64,000 nucleotides of DNA from Viscum album (taxonomy: Eukaryota; Streptophyta; Magnoliopsida; Santalales; Viscaceae). The stretch spans positions 1,175,484,670-1,175,548,669 of the forward strand of contig OY728137.1 in assembly GCA_963277665.1 (NCBI GenBank). Reading direction: 5' to 3'. The notes beneath the pieces are model-generated. The model did not search any database and had not been told where the DNA came from. It saw nothing but the letters and a program-made list of their open reading frames with translations. Shown here piece after piece: positions 49,331 through 62,100 of this stretch (position 1 is the stretch's first letter; each line of letters opens with the position of its first letter). The position numbers were made by a program, and so were the translations under genes.

Positions 49331-49890
49331 CACATCAGTAGAAATGTCAATGTAATAGAATTAAAATAATTTCTAGTCGACATAGGTTCTGGGATCAATC
49401 TTATTTCGACCCAAACACTCCACAAGCTAGGACCGACTGAAGAAGATTTGAGTCCCTCTAACACGAAGATTCAGAATTATGGTAGGACCGAGCATAGGCC
49501 ATGTGAAAAAACTATCCAGAAGACCCAGTTTGGTGGCCTAATTTCAAACACCAAATTCATGGTTGTCTCATAGGATACTACCTACAATGCAATAATGGGT
49601 AGACCCTGGATCCATCTACATTCAATGGTTCCCTCCTTGTATCACCAATGCCTCAAGTATTCCCTCAATGGTTGAGTGGGTGTGATCCAAGGTGATGTGC
49701 CTCCCTTAACCTCTTTTGAAGCCCACTATTTGGATGCTAACTATTACAAGATAAAGGACAATTGGGTTTAAACCAATGAGGTTGATCACAATACTATTGT
49801 GCCTGACCTATGGATGGACTTGGATGATGCCTTCATCCTCCTGATTAAATGGTTGGAGGCCACAAATCCAGACTTGGGACACTAATTCTT
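49331..49890 (+). pseudogene. Tat-like aspartic protease remnant
   Basis: The retropepsin-like segment reads FLVDIGSGINLIS (the D-x-G-S motif is recognisable), then a long arm with NAIMGRPWIH and LYHQCLKYSLNG, the conserved C-terminal half of Ty3/gypsy proteases that cut the polyprotein. In-frame TAG codons precede and follow the active site, for example where Gln or Trp is expected. The frame continues to about 49884 before stopping. Confidence 0.75.
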
Positions 49891-50560
49891 CATTTCTAAG
49901 ATGGGGGGAGACATGTTACCAAGTATAAGTAACATAAAAATATAACCTCATATTCCTACATGGGTTAGGCTTGGGTGATACCAAAGCCCCTAATTCTTGT
50001 TAGGTATCGAGACGTTCACTCTATAGCTACAACTATTCACCATACTTTCTTATTCCACCGATATGGGTTGAATCAACACAAACCAACCCACCACCACTAC
50101 TTTGAAATCATCAATCATGGAAATCTTAGTCGAAGGCCTAATGGAATTGGGTAGACAACATTTTTTTCCATGGTTTCAGAAATGCAGAAGTCTCCTAGTG
50201 AATATTACACATCTTTCTAAGAAGGCACTAGTGTTCCTATAAAATCAGCTAGTTTGGATGAATTGTCTCCCCCCATTTATTCTCCTATATCAGATGATGA
50301 ATAAGACTTAGAGGATGATACTATCTCATTTGAAGAAGGTGTATACACTACCGTTTATGAGTTAGTTCAGGTGAGCCTTGAAATTGAGACAGATATAAGG
50401 CCAACATTGATCAGTACAACTATGCCTACAGAGGAACAATAGTAGTATGTAGATTTCATGAAGCATCATCATGATGTATTTTCTTAGAGATATGAATAGA
50501 TTTCATTACTAGACCCTCAAGTCACCTTCCATTGCCTTGGACTCTCGGTGATTCATTTTG
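49891..50560 (+). other. Decayed protease-RT spacer
   Basis: Interrupted frame with an acidic run near 50290-50340. No domain is assigned. Confidence 0.4.
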
Positions 50561-51830
50561 GGTTAAAAAATCCTCCCAAGAAGATGCACCCCTCTCATGG
50601 ATCCATGAACTAGGACAAAGTTAATAAGCTCATCAAATCCGAATTCATTAAGGAATTAAAATACCCCAGATGGTTATCCAACATCATTACCATCAGGAAA
50701 AAGAAAAGGAATATCAGAGTCTACATCGAATTTTAGGATCTTAACCGCCATTGCTTGAAGGATGATTTTACTCTTCCAGTAACATAGTTTTTGATCGATG
50801 CCACTGCCCAGTTCCAGGATCTTTCGTTCATGGATGGGTATTCTAGATACAATTAGATATGAATGTCCCCAAAGTATGAAGAGTACACTACCTTCAGAGC
50901 ACTGCAATGAACTTTATGCTATCAGGTAATGCCCTTCAGTTTGAAGAATGCATGGGCCACCTATTAGTGTGCCATGCACTGCATATTCAAACCGATCCTT
51001 AAGACATTAGTGGAATGATATGTGGATGATATCATGGTGAAATACCACTAGCATAAGGACTATATCAGAGACCTTGATAAAGTGTTTGGCTTCTTATGAT
51101 CTCTCCATATGAAGATGAAACCCTTGAAGTTTTTCTTTGGGGTTACCTCTAGGAAGATTCTTGGCTTTTTTGTTAGATATAGAGGTAGCAAGATTGAACT
51201 AGAGAAGATCAAGGATATCATCTAAATGCCTCCTCTGAGAAACCTTTGGGAGATCTGATGATTTCAAGGCCATTTATCCTACATACTCCAATTCATCACG
51301 AATCTGACCAAAAAGTATAATCACTTTTACAAACTCATGAAGAAAGGCACCATCTACTGATGGGATGAAGAGTGACTGATTGCATTTGAGGAGATCAAGA
51401 AGTATATTATACAACCTTTAGTTTTTATGCCACCCATCTCCAAGAATCCATTAGTCATCTACATGACCGTCCAAGAATGATCCATTATTTCCCTACTCAC
51501 CCAAAATAACAAAAAAGGGAAAAATAAAAGTTCATACTATCTCAGTCATATGCTCCTAAACATGGAGTCTAGATACTCTCTTATTGATAAGAGTTGCCTC
51601 ACGCTGGTTTTTGAAGTGTAGAAGTTGTGACACTATCTACAACATCATGAGATATAGATGGTGTCTCATATGGATATGCTAAAGTATATCCTAAACAAAC
51701 CTATGTTTACATGCAATCTAGCATTATGGGAAGTGATTCTTCAGCATTTTTACATCATATTCATTCTATATAAGTACATCAAGGGTCGAGATTTGAATTT
51801 TTTTTGGCCTCCCATATAGGCCATGCATAG
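50561..51830 (+). pseudogene. Tat-like reverse transcriptase and RNase H remnant
   Basis: The RT copies element RNA into DNA. Visible in order: KKRNIRVYIEF then DLNRHCLKDDF, DATAQFQDLSFMDGYSRYN, CYQVMPFSLKNAWATY, the catalytic YVDD at 51019-51030, and the thumb/connection region KPLKFFFG and ILGFFV. RNase H-like pieces follow (VIYMTVQE, SRYSLIDKSCLTLVFEV). Stops fall at conserved Gln, Arg and Trp places, such as TAG then TGA in the Y-N-Q-I-R-M-type block at about 50850, pointing to CAG and CGA decay. The catalytic Asp pair survives, but the protein cannot be made. Confidence 0.85.
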
Positions 51831-52300
51831 CAGTTATTGGATCTTGATTTTCTAAACAAGGCCATCCTATCAGTGGATTATGCTGCGCCATGTTGGAATA
51901 TGCATTTCGATGATGCCTCTAGGAGTCTAACTGGTAGAAGGATCAATGAACCCAGACTCAAAAGAGTGGGCCTGAGAATCATCTTCATCCTGCCTACACA
52001 GGCCGTTCTTCCATATTAATTCTTGCTATCAAAAGGACACACCAATAATGAGGTAGAGTATCAGACTCTCATTACTAGTCTTGAGCTGGCCCTCAAGATT
52101 GATGTTACCCACCTACATGTGAAAGGGGACTCCAATTTAGTCATCAAGAAGATCAGTGGTGACTACGTTGTCAGGAATCCAGAACTCTTTCCATTGATAT
52201 AATTCACTCACCAGCTGATAGATTAGTTACCTTATAATCCAAAGGTATCTCATGTTACTTAGTCATAGAATGGTCAATTCAATTCCTTGGATGGTCTATT
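51831..52300 (+). pseudogene. Second RNase H-like domain, Tat lineage hallmark
   Basis: WNMHFDDASRSLTG, NEVEYQTLITSLELALKI and LHVKGDSNLVIKKISGDY form an RNase H fold of the archaeal-like type, which Tat/Ogre/Retand elements carry in addition to the normal RNase H. This supports placing the element in that lineage. The reading is interrupted by a TAA at 52017-52019 and others. Confidence 0.7.
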
Positions 52301-53742
52301 TGCATCTCTTATGGATCCAGACCAAGATGTTCTGATCATCCATGTAGAACATCAAAGATTCATTGCTCCGGTTACTTTGGATGATGATGAAAACCAATGG
52401 GTAAGCCATCTTACCACCAGTGCCTCCACATCAGGACCTCCAAATTAGCTCATAGCTGAAGAGAACCCTAATTTAATGACTCCTTCTGTTTAGTATCTCT
52501 AATATAAAAATATCCCTCTAGATAGAGACGAAAGTGAGTGAATCGATTGACGTGCTGTATGGTTCACCCTCCAGAGTGGTCCCATCCTTGAGAAGACTCT
52601 CCAAAAACATGGGTTTTATGGGATTATTCTCCAATGCATTCAAGGAGATAATATTCCCTAGGTTATGTAGGAAGTTCATGCCAATTCCTATGGAGATCAT
52701 TAGGAAGGGTTTAAGCTCTCCCACCATATCTAAAGGCTGGGATACTTTTGTCCCACCATGGTCTATGAATGTATTGAGTTCTCTAAGAGGTGTCACACAT
52801 GTAAGATCCATTACAACTTTTTTGCATCAAATTCCAGAACCCCTTCATACTACCAAGTACTCTTGGAACTTTTCGATCAGAGGAATTGATGTTGTGGGAC
52901 CATAACCTCAAACGATAGCTCACCAGTGCAAGTTCATTCTGACCATGATAGATTTATTTTCTAAGTGTGAAGAATCAATTCTAGTCAAGGAAGTTAAGGC
53001 CTGTTATACTACTAATTTTGTGAGCTCCAACATCATCCATCAATTCAGAGTCCCTCACGCTATTCTCACCGATAAAAAAACCAATTTCTGAGCAACTGAG
53101 CTAAAGAAATTTTACGCTAAGTAGATCATCCATTCCAACCATACTTCCTTTTACCATGCACAAGAAAATGGGTAGATCAAGGCATTCAACAAGACCCTCT
53201 CCAACATTCTATAGAATATAGTTGTTTAGAAAAAGAAAAGCTGGATGAATAAGCCCCCTAATGCTATTTGGGATTATCATACAATGACTTATAATTCCAC
53301 CTAGGTGACACCATACTCCCTGGTATATAGAATAGAGGCAGTCCTAACCATTTATATTCAGTTTTCATCACTTCGCACAACTATATATAACCAACAGACA
53401 TCATAAAAGAGAGTAGAATTCTATATAAATGAACTTGAATCCCTCAATGAAAATAGAATCTGAGCCTTGGACAATCTATATAGGAATCGGAATAAGATAT
53501 CTAGATATTTCAACAAGAAAGTTCATCTTTGGTCTTTCCTTTAGGGTGACATAATACTGGCTCTAAGGTCTTCGATGATACCTGGAAGGAATCCAAAAAA
53601 GCTGGAGCCCAAATGATAAGTTCATTACATCATTAATAAGGTTTATCCAAATGGTTCATATTATTTGGTCACCACGGATGGGGAGCGCATCACTCCTATA
53701 ACCAATTCCAAGTTCTTCAAGCAGTACTTCATATAAGATTGC
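52301..53742 (+). pseudogene. Tat-like integrase remnant
   Basis: The integrase inserts the cDNA. Longest open piece is 52534-52905. The core has GIDVVGP (first catalytic Asp), LTDKKTNF (second Asp) and ENG-stop-IKAFNKTL, where the third acidic residue expected after the NGQ-type block reads Lys. The C-terminal part, GDIILAL...PGRNPKKLEP, then KVYPNGSYYLVTTDGERI and NSKFFKQYF, matches the Tat-lineage tail. Multiple TAG/TGA stops are present. The last ~380 bases are duplicated at 59122-59500. Confidence 0.85.
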
Positions 53743-56700
53743 TGTCCGAGCAGCAGGACATAAAAGTGACCAACACTGTCATCCTAGTTACATGATGTTA
53801 AACTGTACGATGTTTTGGTCCAAACTCTATGACCTTAAAATAAGAAACTATGGTCTGAAAAAACAACCTTAAATAGTCTACATACTTCCCTACACCATGA
53901 CATTAAATTTTACTGCATCCTCCTAGTGGAATGATGATAAAATGTGTTACATCCACCGTCCTTACCTCATGATGTTAAACTGCACATACTGGTCCCATCA
54001 CATGACCTTAAATTATAGCATCATCTTCCTGGATGCATGATGAAGAAAATAGAACATCATTGTGGTGTTCACACCTAAGAGGACATCACCTATGACACTG
54101 GTCACTCACCATTCTATCTTTCAAGAACTACAAATGGATTGATTCCTATCTTTATGGGATACATAGGAACTCCCAGGCACTTTGTATTTAGGCCAAACCA
54201 TAGGACTTTCCTAGGAATGTATGTAACAACACGGGACTTCATGATCCTCATTCGTGTCAGGTTATAGTGGTCGCATCATACATACCCCTTGGGAGGTACC
54301 CCCCTTCACGTCCTAGTCAGATAACGACAAACTACATTAAACTCATCATCCTAGCTACACGAAAATAAAGGGCATGGAAACCAGTGTCCTTACTACATGA
54401 AATTAAACTACACATAACTCATGAACTACATATTGATTGATTCCCATCCTTATGGGATGCGTAGTGACACCCATACATTTTGTCTTCGAGTCCAACCATA
54501 GGTTCATTAAAATTTTTACTTCTCCTTATCATCCTCTACATTTGGCACTGGTCCACTACCATTTCACATCCAAGTGTTACCTCAAGACCTCTATCCTTAA
54601 GAATGGGTTTGAATTCCTCTACTTGATATGCCCCATTTATATTCTCAGGTGCACTATGGCATAATTCCTAGAGTGTTGGATTCTACATGGACATTTTATC
54701 ATTCCATATCCATGCTTCACATGTCCCTTTATTTGGATCTAAACCCTCTTCCACATATGAAGGGACCTACTAAAGACATGGTGTTTGGCCATAATGGCTC
54801 ACCTAATATCTTGGTAAAATGCTCCAGAATACTTTTGAGAACATTTTGAGGCATGTTCAGTGTTGTCAAACATGGTCAGGGGTCAACCCTCATTTGTCTG
54901 TCCACATCCCATGTAACATGATATGGATTTTGTGTTTTGAAAAAGGTCATTGGTTATCCTACATAATAATTCCACCCTCATTGTGTTCTATATATTGGGT
55001 TCTGTGATTCACACTTTCCACTTTCTAATGTTCTAGTGGAACTCCAACGCCCTTGGTGTTGCCCCTTCGTGCAGCTACGCACATTGAGTGGAAGTGTCAG
55101 TGTAAGTTGGGACATTCTTGACCTAGAATTTCCTCATCCTTATTGTATGATTTTATGTGTTATAGGGAAATCATAAAATCACTTCTTATTTCACACACCA
55201 AGCATGGATCATATGGACTTATGAGTTTTGGTAGGGCTTATACCCACATGGTGGAGATGCAATGCTTCAGTGATCTGTCAAGAACTACGTCTGGCTTGAT
55301 TCCCATTCTTATGGGATATGTAAGAGTACCCAAACATTTAATCTTTGGGACCAACAAAAAAATGCAACGTTTTGGCCCCTTGGAATTAGTTTTCTCCCAG
55401 GGATTCTTGATGTGGGCATCCATGACCCCCGTTCATGTTAGGTTATTTTTCCACACCACACACATCCCCCCAGAGACACTCCTCTTCCCAGTGTCCTTAC
55501 CTCATGAAATTAAATTTCATAGAATCATCCCTGTAACATGACATTAAACTATGCTACATCATCATAGGAACATGAATTTAAACTAGGCACATGAGTCTAA
55601 GCATTATGACTCTAAAATATGTACAATATTCTCTTCAGATTGTGTCATGTGATGTTGGGGCCTCCTAGTTCCTCATTCATGCTCAGTTTTCCACACCACC
55701 ACACCACACATATCCACATGAAGCCCCCATTTTTGATAATTATCAAAACTCTACAACCTTAAACTAAGAGCCTATGGTCCAATAAACATGAACTTAAACT
55801 GTCTGCCACCAATCCAAGCATTATGACGTTAAACTATTTGCATCCAATACAGTCTATGATTATATGACTTTAAACTGTGAAGCCTCATTATGGTATTCTT
55901 TTATGTAATAATATCACCTTTGGAACTGGTCATCTACCATTCCATATGTTAAGAACAACATGTGGATTTATTCCCATCATTATGGGATATGTAGTGACGC
56001 CCATACCTTCCATCTTTGGGCCCAGCCACAAATTCCTTCAAACCTTTGGCCCCTTTTCCTTGATCACAATCCAAGATCCATAACCCTAAACTACATGAAA
56101 TTAATCTGAAGGTATATATGTGATATGTGGGATCTTTTGTACCTATTTCATGTTGGGTTTTATACCTTTCATGTTACATGTATATCCTTGGAATGTGCAT
56201 TCCTATTTGGCCCCTCTGGCCTTAGCATGGTCCAAGAAACATGAATTTAAACTTTATGTGAGCTTCCTCAGGAATGTACATGTGGTGTGTGTGGAACTCC
56301 TTGGTCCTCATTCACATTGGTTCTATTATGCTGGCACATTATACATGTTCCTCTTGGAACACCCCATTTCTGGTATGATCTCTATGACCTTAAACTAAGA
56401 GTTAACATCCTTAACACATGACATTAAATTGTGACCCTACCCTAAACATGTCTAGGATGCCACATAATAGTTATGGGATGCTGATTAGCCACTAAATGAG
56501 GCTAATATTCATTTTTAATATATATAATATTCATGTTATTTATTATTCATAAACACCATTTTAGTTCATTTTACACTTTGAACATCATTTCACATTATGA
56601 TTGTAATACCTTCTCAAAATGCACTATTATGAGGTACATTTTTGAACATCATTTAAAGTACCCAATGATTCATCTGATTTTAAGGAATATAATTATACAT

Positions 56701-56780
56701 ATTTTAATTAGATATTTTTGTAAATTGATCTAAACTTAAATATGAACATGTTTGATTCAGGGATCAATGGAGAATTCATG
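53743..56780 (+). repeat. Structured non-coding 3' region, copy 1
   Basis: No protein domain is seen, though short plus frames repeat a GLIPI-MGYV-TP peptide because of the repeated modules. It holds four GGGATACGTAG-type hairpin modules at about 54124-54200, 54422-54503, 55281-55355 and 55950-56027. It also has some twenty scattered copies of a YATGAnnTTAAACT-like motif, for example near 53794, 53968, 54395, 55538, 55786, 55864, 56239, 56386 and 56420. Confidence 0.75.
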
Positions 56781-56789
56781 GAAGAAGAT

Positions 56790-58235
56790 GGGGATATTTT
56801 GTGATGAAAGGAAACAATTTTGGAGAAGTCAGATTGGACACCATCCCACTGATGAGACTGTGGGACCCAAAATATAGGCCCAATGAATCCCGTATTTTTT
56901 GGGAGACTAGAAAACATATATAGGAACAAATCATTATTCAGTATACAGTGCTAATTCGGCTTCAATTGTGGTCATTTAGGCGGCCCAAATAGTATATCAA
57001 AATCTGGGCCAGAATCTGCGGCCCAGAAAAATAGCCCACCAATTAAATCATATCTCGAAAAAAATAACTCCTTTTGGGATGAGATTTTACAGGCGGTTAG
57101 GATACATCTGGGGATCCATTTTATTATTATATGTAACACTCTGATTCGGACATATAGAAGGTCATAAAAGTGCGTCTGTTCGATGGATGAAAGCTGGCTG
57201 CCACCTCGGGTCAAATGTGGAAAAGTCTAAGTTCCACAAGCTTTCCACCACCCAGGCCTACCATAATCAAGTGGGATTCTTTGTACTGTTGTAGGCTTGA
57301 CCCAAGGATTTCAAAATGACTATTTAAGGCAGTGGTGGTGGAGGATTTAAGGATCGTGGATGCTTTGTTCAATTGTAATGTTATGCTGCAATTTTGTTGT
57401 CTCAAATTTGTCTTTCACATGTAAGTTGTTCAATTCACTTTAGTTTCTTAATAAAAGTTCTTCTTATACTCTTATTATTTTGTTCTTAATATCACTTTGA
57501 TACTTTTGGATCAAGGTGTGAATTTATTCACACCAAACCTTGTGAATTTATTCACACAACGGTGGAGTGATCATTTTATTTTTGTTGTTTTCTTTACTTC
57601 TCCATTTCCTCCCTCATGAGTCTACTTTCCGCTTCCATTGAAACCATGGGATCAATGGAGGGCTAAAACACTTATGGTTTGATCCAAGGGAGTAGAAAGG
57701 GGCTGTATTGGATGTTATTTATCAATTCATTAATGTATAATCACTTCTTTAATTGAGATTTTTATTTGATGATTTTTAAACTCCATCGTCTTTGTTGAAT
57801 TTAAGGCCACACACATCAAGTGATAATACGAACCTTTACCTTGAAGTGATCAAAACTTGGATCCTTAAAGTTTATAGGTGATTAGTATTAAAGTGTGTAG
57901 GCATTAAACCAGTAAGTGATTATGTTGTTTCATCTCCTTAAATGAACCCATCTCAAATATAAAAAATTGAAATCATTAAAAAGGAAATACATCCAATCCA
58001 CCTCGAGCGATAACCTAGGATCAACTCATTATTTTAAATTGAATTAACTTAAATCTATTAGATATATTTCAAACCCATCCAAAATCAATCCAAGTTGGCG
58101 ACTTCATAGCTGAAAATAGTCCATATAATGTACGTGTCTATAGGTTTCTTCTTAGGTCTCTGTGGATTCGATAACCCAAGCTAAACTACAAGGACCGTCT
58201 TACCTTCTTCTCTTTGGTAAATTTGAGTGAGAATA
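56790..58235 (+). repeat. LTR, approximate, before PBS at 58242
   Basis: It carries a TATA-like TATTTAA at 57321-57327 and ends just before a primer-binding site. The start is uncertain; I chose the purine-rich GAAGAAGATGGGGATA near 56778 as possible polypurine tract. It may be longer and include the structured 3' region. The second copy is at about 62549-63994. Confidence 0.5.
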
Positions 58236-58241
58236 AAATTT

Positions 58242-58259
58242 TGGCACTGTTTCTGGGGA
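58242..58259 (+). other. Primer-binding site, Athila type
   Basis: TGGCACTGTTTCTGGGGA follows the LTR and precedes gag. It is very similar to the primer site of the Athila array at 29651-29668. Confidence 0.75.
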
Positions 58260-58362
58260 CCCAAGTAAGTCATCTAAACACCCATTCTATTCTCCACCAT
58301 TTCTTCTTTTCTCATCCAAATTCTCTTATCTTGTCCCTTTCTCGTTTTTTTTCTTTTGGCGC

Positions 58363-59123
58363 ATGTCCGCCTACACCCGCGATCAATCAAACTGTCTAGT
58401 TAGGGTGGATAGTCCTGGGGTTGGGGAGTCAAGTACACCAAGGGAACTCATTCCATTAGATCCTAATATTCCTAATACTCTAGAGTCTAAAATTGATCCC
58501 ATTTTAATGGAAGGTCTTCAAAGAAACCAACTCATAAACCCGGGTGGAAACCAAAATGGAAACCCAAATGAGGCAGCCCCAAACTTGGGGAATGCGGTCG
58601 ATCAAACCATGAATGACTACCTCACACCTTATTGGAAAAATGACCCCTCATGAATTAGACACAATTACCTAGGAGATTCCAACTACATCTTTAAACCCCA
58701 TGTCCTAAACCACCTTCCCACATTCCATGGAATGGAGTTCGAGATGCCATACCTGCACATTAAGGAATTCAATGACATTGTAGAAACCATGTGTCCCCCA
58801 CATCAACTAGAATCAGCTAAGATGAAGCTATTTACTTTTTCTTTAAAATATAGAGCTAAAAATTGGCTAAACAATTTGATACCATCATCCATAAACTCTT
58901 GGGACCAACTACAAAGAGAATTCTACAAGAAATACTTTCCCCACCACAAAACAATTTCACTTAAAAAGAGTAACCAATTTTTTTTTGAAAAAGAGGGAGA
59001 GTAATTCTATGAAACATGTGAGAGGTTCAAAGACACTTTAAACATGGTTCCACACCATGGTTTTTCTATTCCTGAACAAGTGAGAATTTTCTATGAAGGG
59101 TTGGGTCCGGGGAACAAACAATT
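58363..59123 (+). pseudogene. Athila-type gag, 3'-truncated
   Basis: The ATG at 58363 begins a frame that runs through Pro/Asn-rich sequence to a Retrotrans_gag-like domain: HLPTFHGMEFEMPYLHIKEF, AKNWLNNLIPSSINSWDQLQ, REFYKKYFPHHKT, FYETCERFKDTLNMVPHHGF and IFYEGLGPG. Two stops break it: TGA at 58651-58653 and TAA at 59002-59004, both explicable by C-to-T in Arg and Gln codons. The first lies between the N-terminal region and the domain. At 59122 the frame stops being gag and becomes the duplicated integrase C-terminus, so the rest of gag and pol is missing. It is the least decayed coding stretch of the right half of the window. Confidence 0.85.
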
Positions 59124-62100
59124 CATCACTTCGCACAACTATCTATAACCAACAGAAATCAGAAAAGATAGTATAATTATATCTAAATGAACTTGAATCC
59201 CTCAATGAAAATAGAATCTGAGCCTTTGAAAATCTAGATAAGAACCAGAATAAGATATCTAGAGATTTCAACAAGAAAGTTCATCTTTGGTCTTTCCTTT
59301 AGGGTGACATAATACTGGCTCTAAGGTCTTCGATGATACCTGGAAGGAATACAAAAAAGTTGGAGCCCAAATGAGAAGTTCATTACATCATTAATAAGGT
59401 TTATCCAAATGGTTCATATTATTTGGTCACCACGGATGGGGAGCGCATCAATCCTCTAACCAATTCCAATTTCTTCAAGCAGTACTTCATATAAGATTGC
59501 TGTCCGAGCAGCAGGACATAAAAGTGCCCAACACCGTCATCCTAGTTACATGATGTTAAAATGCATGATGTTTTGGTCCAAACTCTATGACCTTAAAATA
59601 AGAAAATATGGTCTGGAAAAACAACCTTAAATATTCTACATACTTCCCTACACCATGACATTAAATTTTACTGCATCATCCTAGTGGCATGATGAGAAAA
59701 TGTGTTACATCCACCGTCCTTACCTCATGATGTTAAACTGCACATACTGGTCCCATCACATGACCTTAAATTATAACATCATCATCCTGGATGCATGATG
59801 AAGAAAATAGAACATCATTGTGGTGTTCACACCCAAGAGGACATCACCTATGACACTGGTCACTCACCATTCTATCTTTCAAGAACTACATATGGATTGA
59901 TTCCTATCTTTATGGGATACGTAGGAACTCCCAGGCACTTTGTATTTAGGCCAAACTATAGGACTTTCCTAGGAATGTATGGAACAACACGAGACTTCAT
60001 GATCCTCATTCGTGTCGGGTTATAGTGGTCGCGTCATACATACCCCTTGGGAGGTACCCCCCTTCACGTCCTAGCCAGATAACGACAAACTACATTAAAC
60101 TCATCATCCTAGCTACACAAAAATAAAGGGAATGGAAACCAGTGTCCTTACTACATGAAATTAAACTACACATAACTCATGAACTACATATTGATTGATT
60201 CCCATACTTATGGGATGCGTAGTGACACCCATACATTTTGTCTTCGAGTCCAACCATAGGTTCATTAAATTTTTTACTTCTCCTTATCATCCTCTACATT
60301 TGGCACTGGTCCACTACCATTTCACATCCAAGTGTTACCTCAAGACCTATATCCTTGAGAATGTGTTTGAATTCCTCTACTTGATATGACCCATTTATAT
60401 GCTCAGGTGCACTATGGCATAATTCCTAGAGTGTTGAATTCTACATGGACATTTTATCATTCCATATCCATGCTTCACATGTCCCTTTATTTGGATCTAA
60501 ACCCTCTTCCACATCTGAAGGGACCTACTAAAGACATGGTGTTTGGCCATAATGGCTCACCTACCATCTTGGAAAAATGCTCCAGAATACTTTTGAGAAC
60601 ATTTTGAGGCATGTTCAGTGTTGTCAAACATGGTCAGGGGTCAACCCTCATTTGTCTGTCCTCATCCCATGTAACATGATATGGATTTTGTGTTTTGAAA
60701 AAGGTCATTGGTTATCCTCCATAATAATTCCACCCTCATTGTGTTCTATATATTGGGTTTTGTGATTCACACTTTCCACCTTCTAATGTTCTAGTGGAAC
60801 TCCAATGCCCTTGGTGTTGCCCCTTCGTGCAGCTGCGCACATTGAGTGGAAGTGTCATTGTAAGTTGGGACATTCTTGACCTAGAATTTCCTCATCCTTA
60901 TTGTATGATTTTATGAGTTATAGGGAAATCATAACATCACTTCTTATTTCACACACCAAGCATGGATCATATGGTCTTATGAGTTTTGGTAGGTCTTATA
61001 CCCACAAGGTGGAGATGCAACGCTTCAGTGATCTGTCAAGAACTACATGTGGCTTGATTCCCATTCTTATGGGATACGTAAGAGTACCCAAACATTTCAT
61101 CTTTGGGACCAACAAAAAAATGCAACATTTTGGCCCCTTGCCATTAGTTTTCTCTCAGGGATTCTTGATGTGGGCATCCATAACCCCCATTCATGTTAGG
61201 TTATTTTTCCACACCACACACATCCCCCCAGAAACACTCCTCTTCCCAGTGTCCTTACCTCATGAAATTAAATTTCATAGAATCATCCCTGTAACATGAC
61301 ATTAAACTATGCTACATCATCATAGGAACATGAATTTAAACTAGGCACCCGAGTCCAAGCATTATGACTCTAAAATATGTACAATATTCTCTTCAGATTG
61401 TGTCATGTGATGTTGGGGCCTCCTAGGTCCTCATTCATGCCTGGTTTTCCACACCACCACACCACACATATCCACATGAAGCCCCCATTTTTGATCATTA
61501 TCAAAAATATACAGCCTTAAACTAAGAGCCTATGGTCCAATAAACATGAACTTAAACTGTCTGCCACCAATCCAAGCATTATTACGTTAAACTATTTGCA
61601 TCCAATACAGTCTATGATTATATGACTTTAAAATGTGAAGCCTCATTATGGTATTCTTTTATGTAAGAATATCACCTTTGGAACTGGTCATCTACCATTC
61701 AATATGTTAAGAACAACATGTGGATTGATTCCCATCATTATGGGATATGTAGTGACGCCCATACCTTCCATCTTTGGGCCCAACCACAAATTCCTTCAAA
61801 CTTTTGGCCCCCTTTCCTTGATCACAATCCAAGATCCATAACCCTAAACTACATGAAATTAATCTAAAGGTATATATGTGATATGTGGGATCTTTTGTCC
61901 CTCATTCATGCTGGGTTTTATACCTTTCATGTCACATGTATATCCTTGGAATGTGCATTCCTATTTGGCCCCTCTGGCCTTAGCATGGTCCAAGAAACAT
62001 GAATTTAAACTTTATGTGAGCTTCCTCAGGAATGTACATGTGGTGTGTGTGGAACTCCTTGGTCCTCATTCACATTGGTTCTGTTATGATGGAACATTAT

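Larger units (their letters stand above)
53364..58242 (+). repeat. 4.88-kb direct duplication, copy 1
   Basis: It runs from the integrase C-terminus through the 3' region to the LTR end. It matches 59122-64000 with few differences and an almost constant offset (about 5758 bases), so there are few indels. Only the start of the match (at TTCATCA) is inside the window; the second copy runs off the end. Confidence 0.9.

Noticed and set aside
49096..49464. 122-residue minus-strand open frame
   Set aside because: Antisense to the Tat-like protease, whose DIGSG motif is on the plus strand.
52518..52811. 97-residue minus-strand open frame
   Set aside because: Antisense to the integrase.
54437..56398. 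Series of plus-strand frames with a GLIPI-MGYV peptide
   Set aside because: The peptide similarity follows from the repeated hairpin module; frames are short, start at different places and lie downstream of pol in non-coding 3' sequence.
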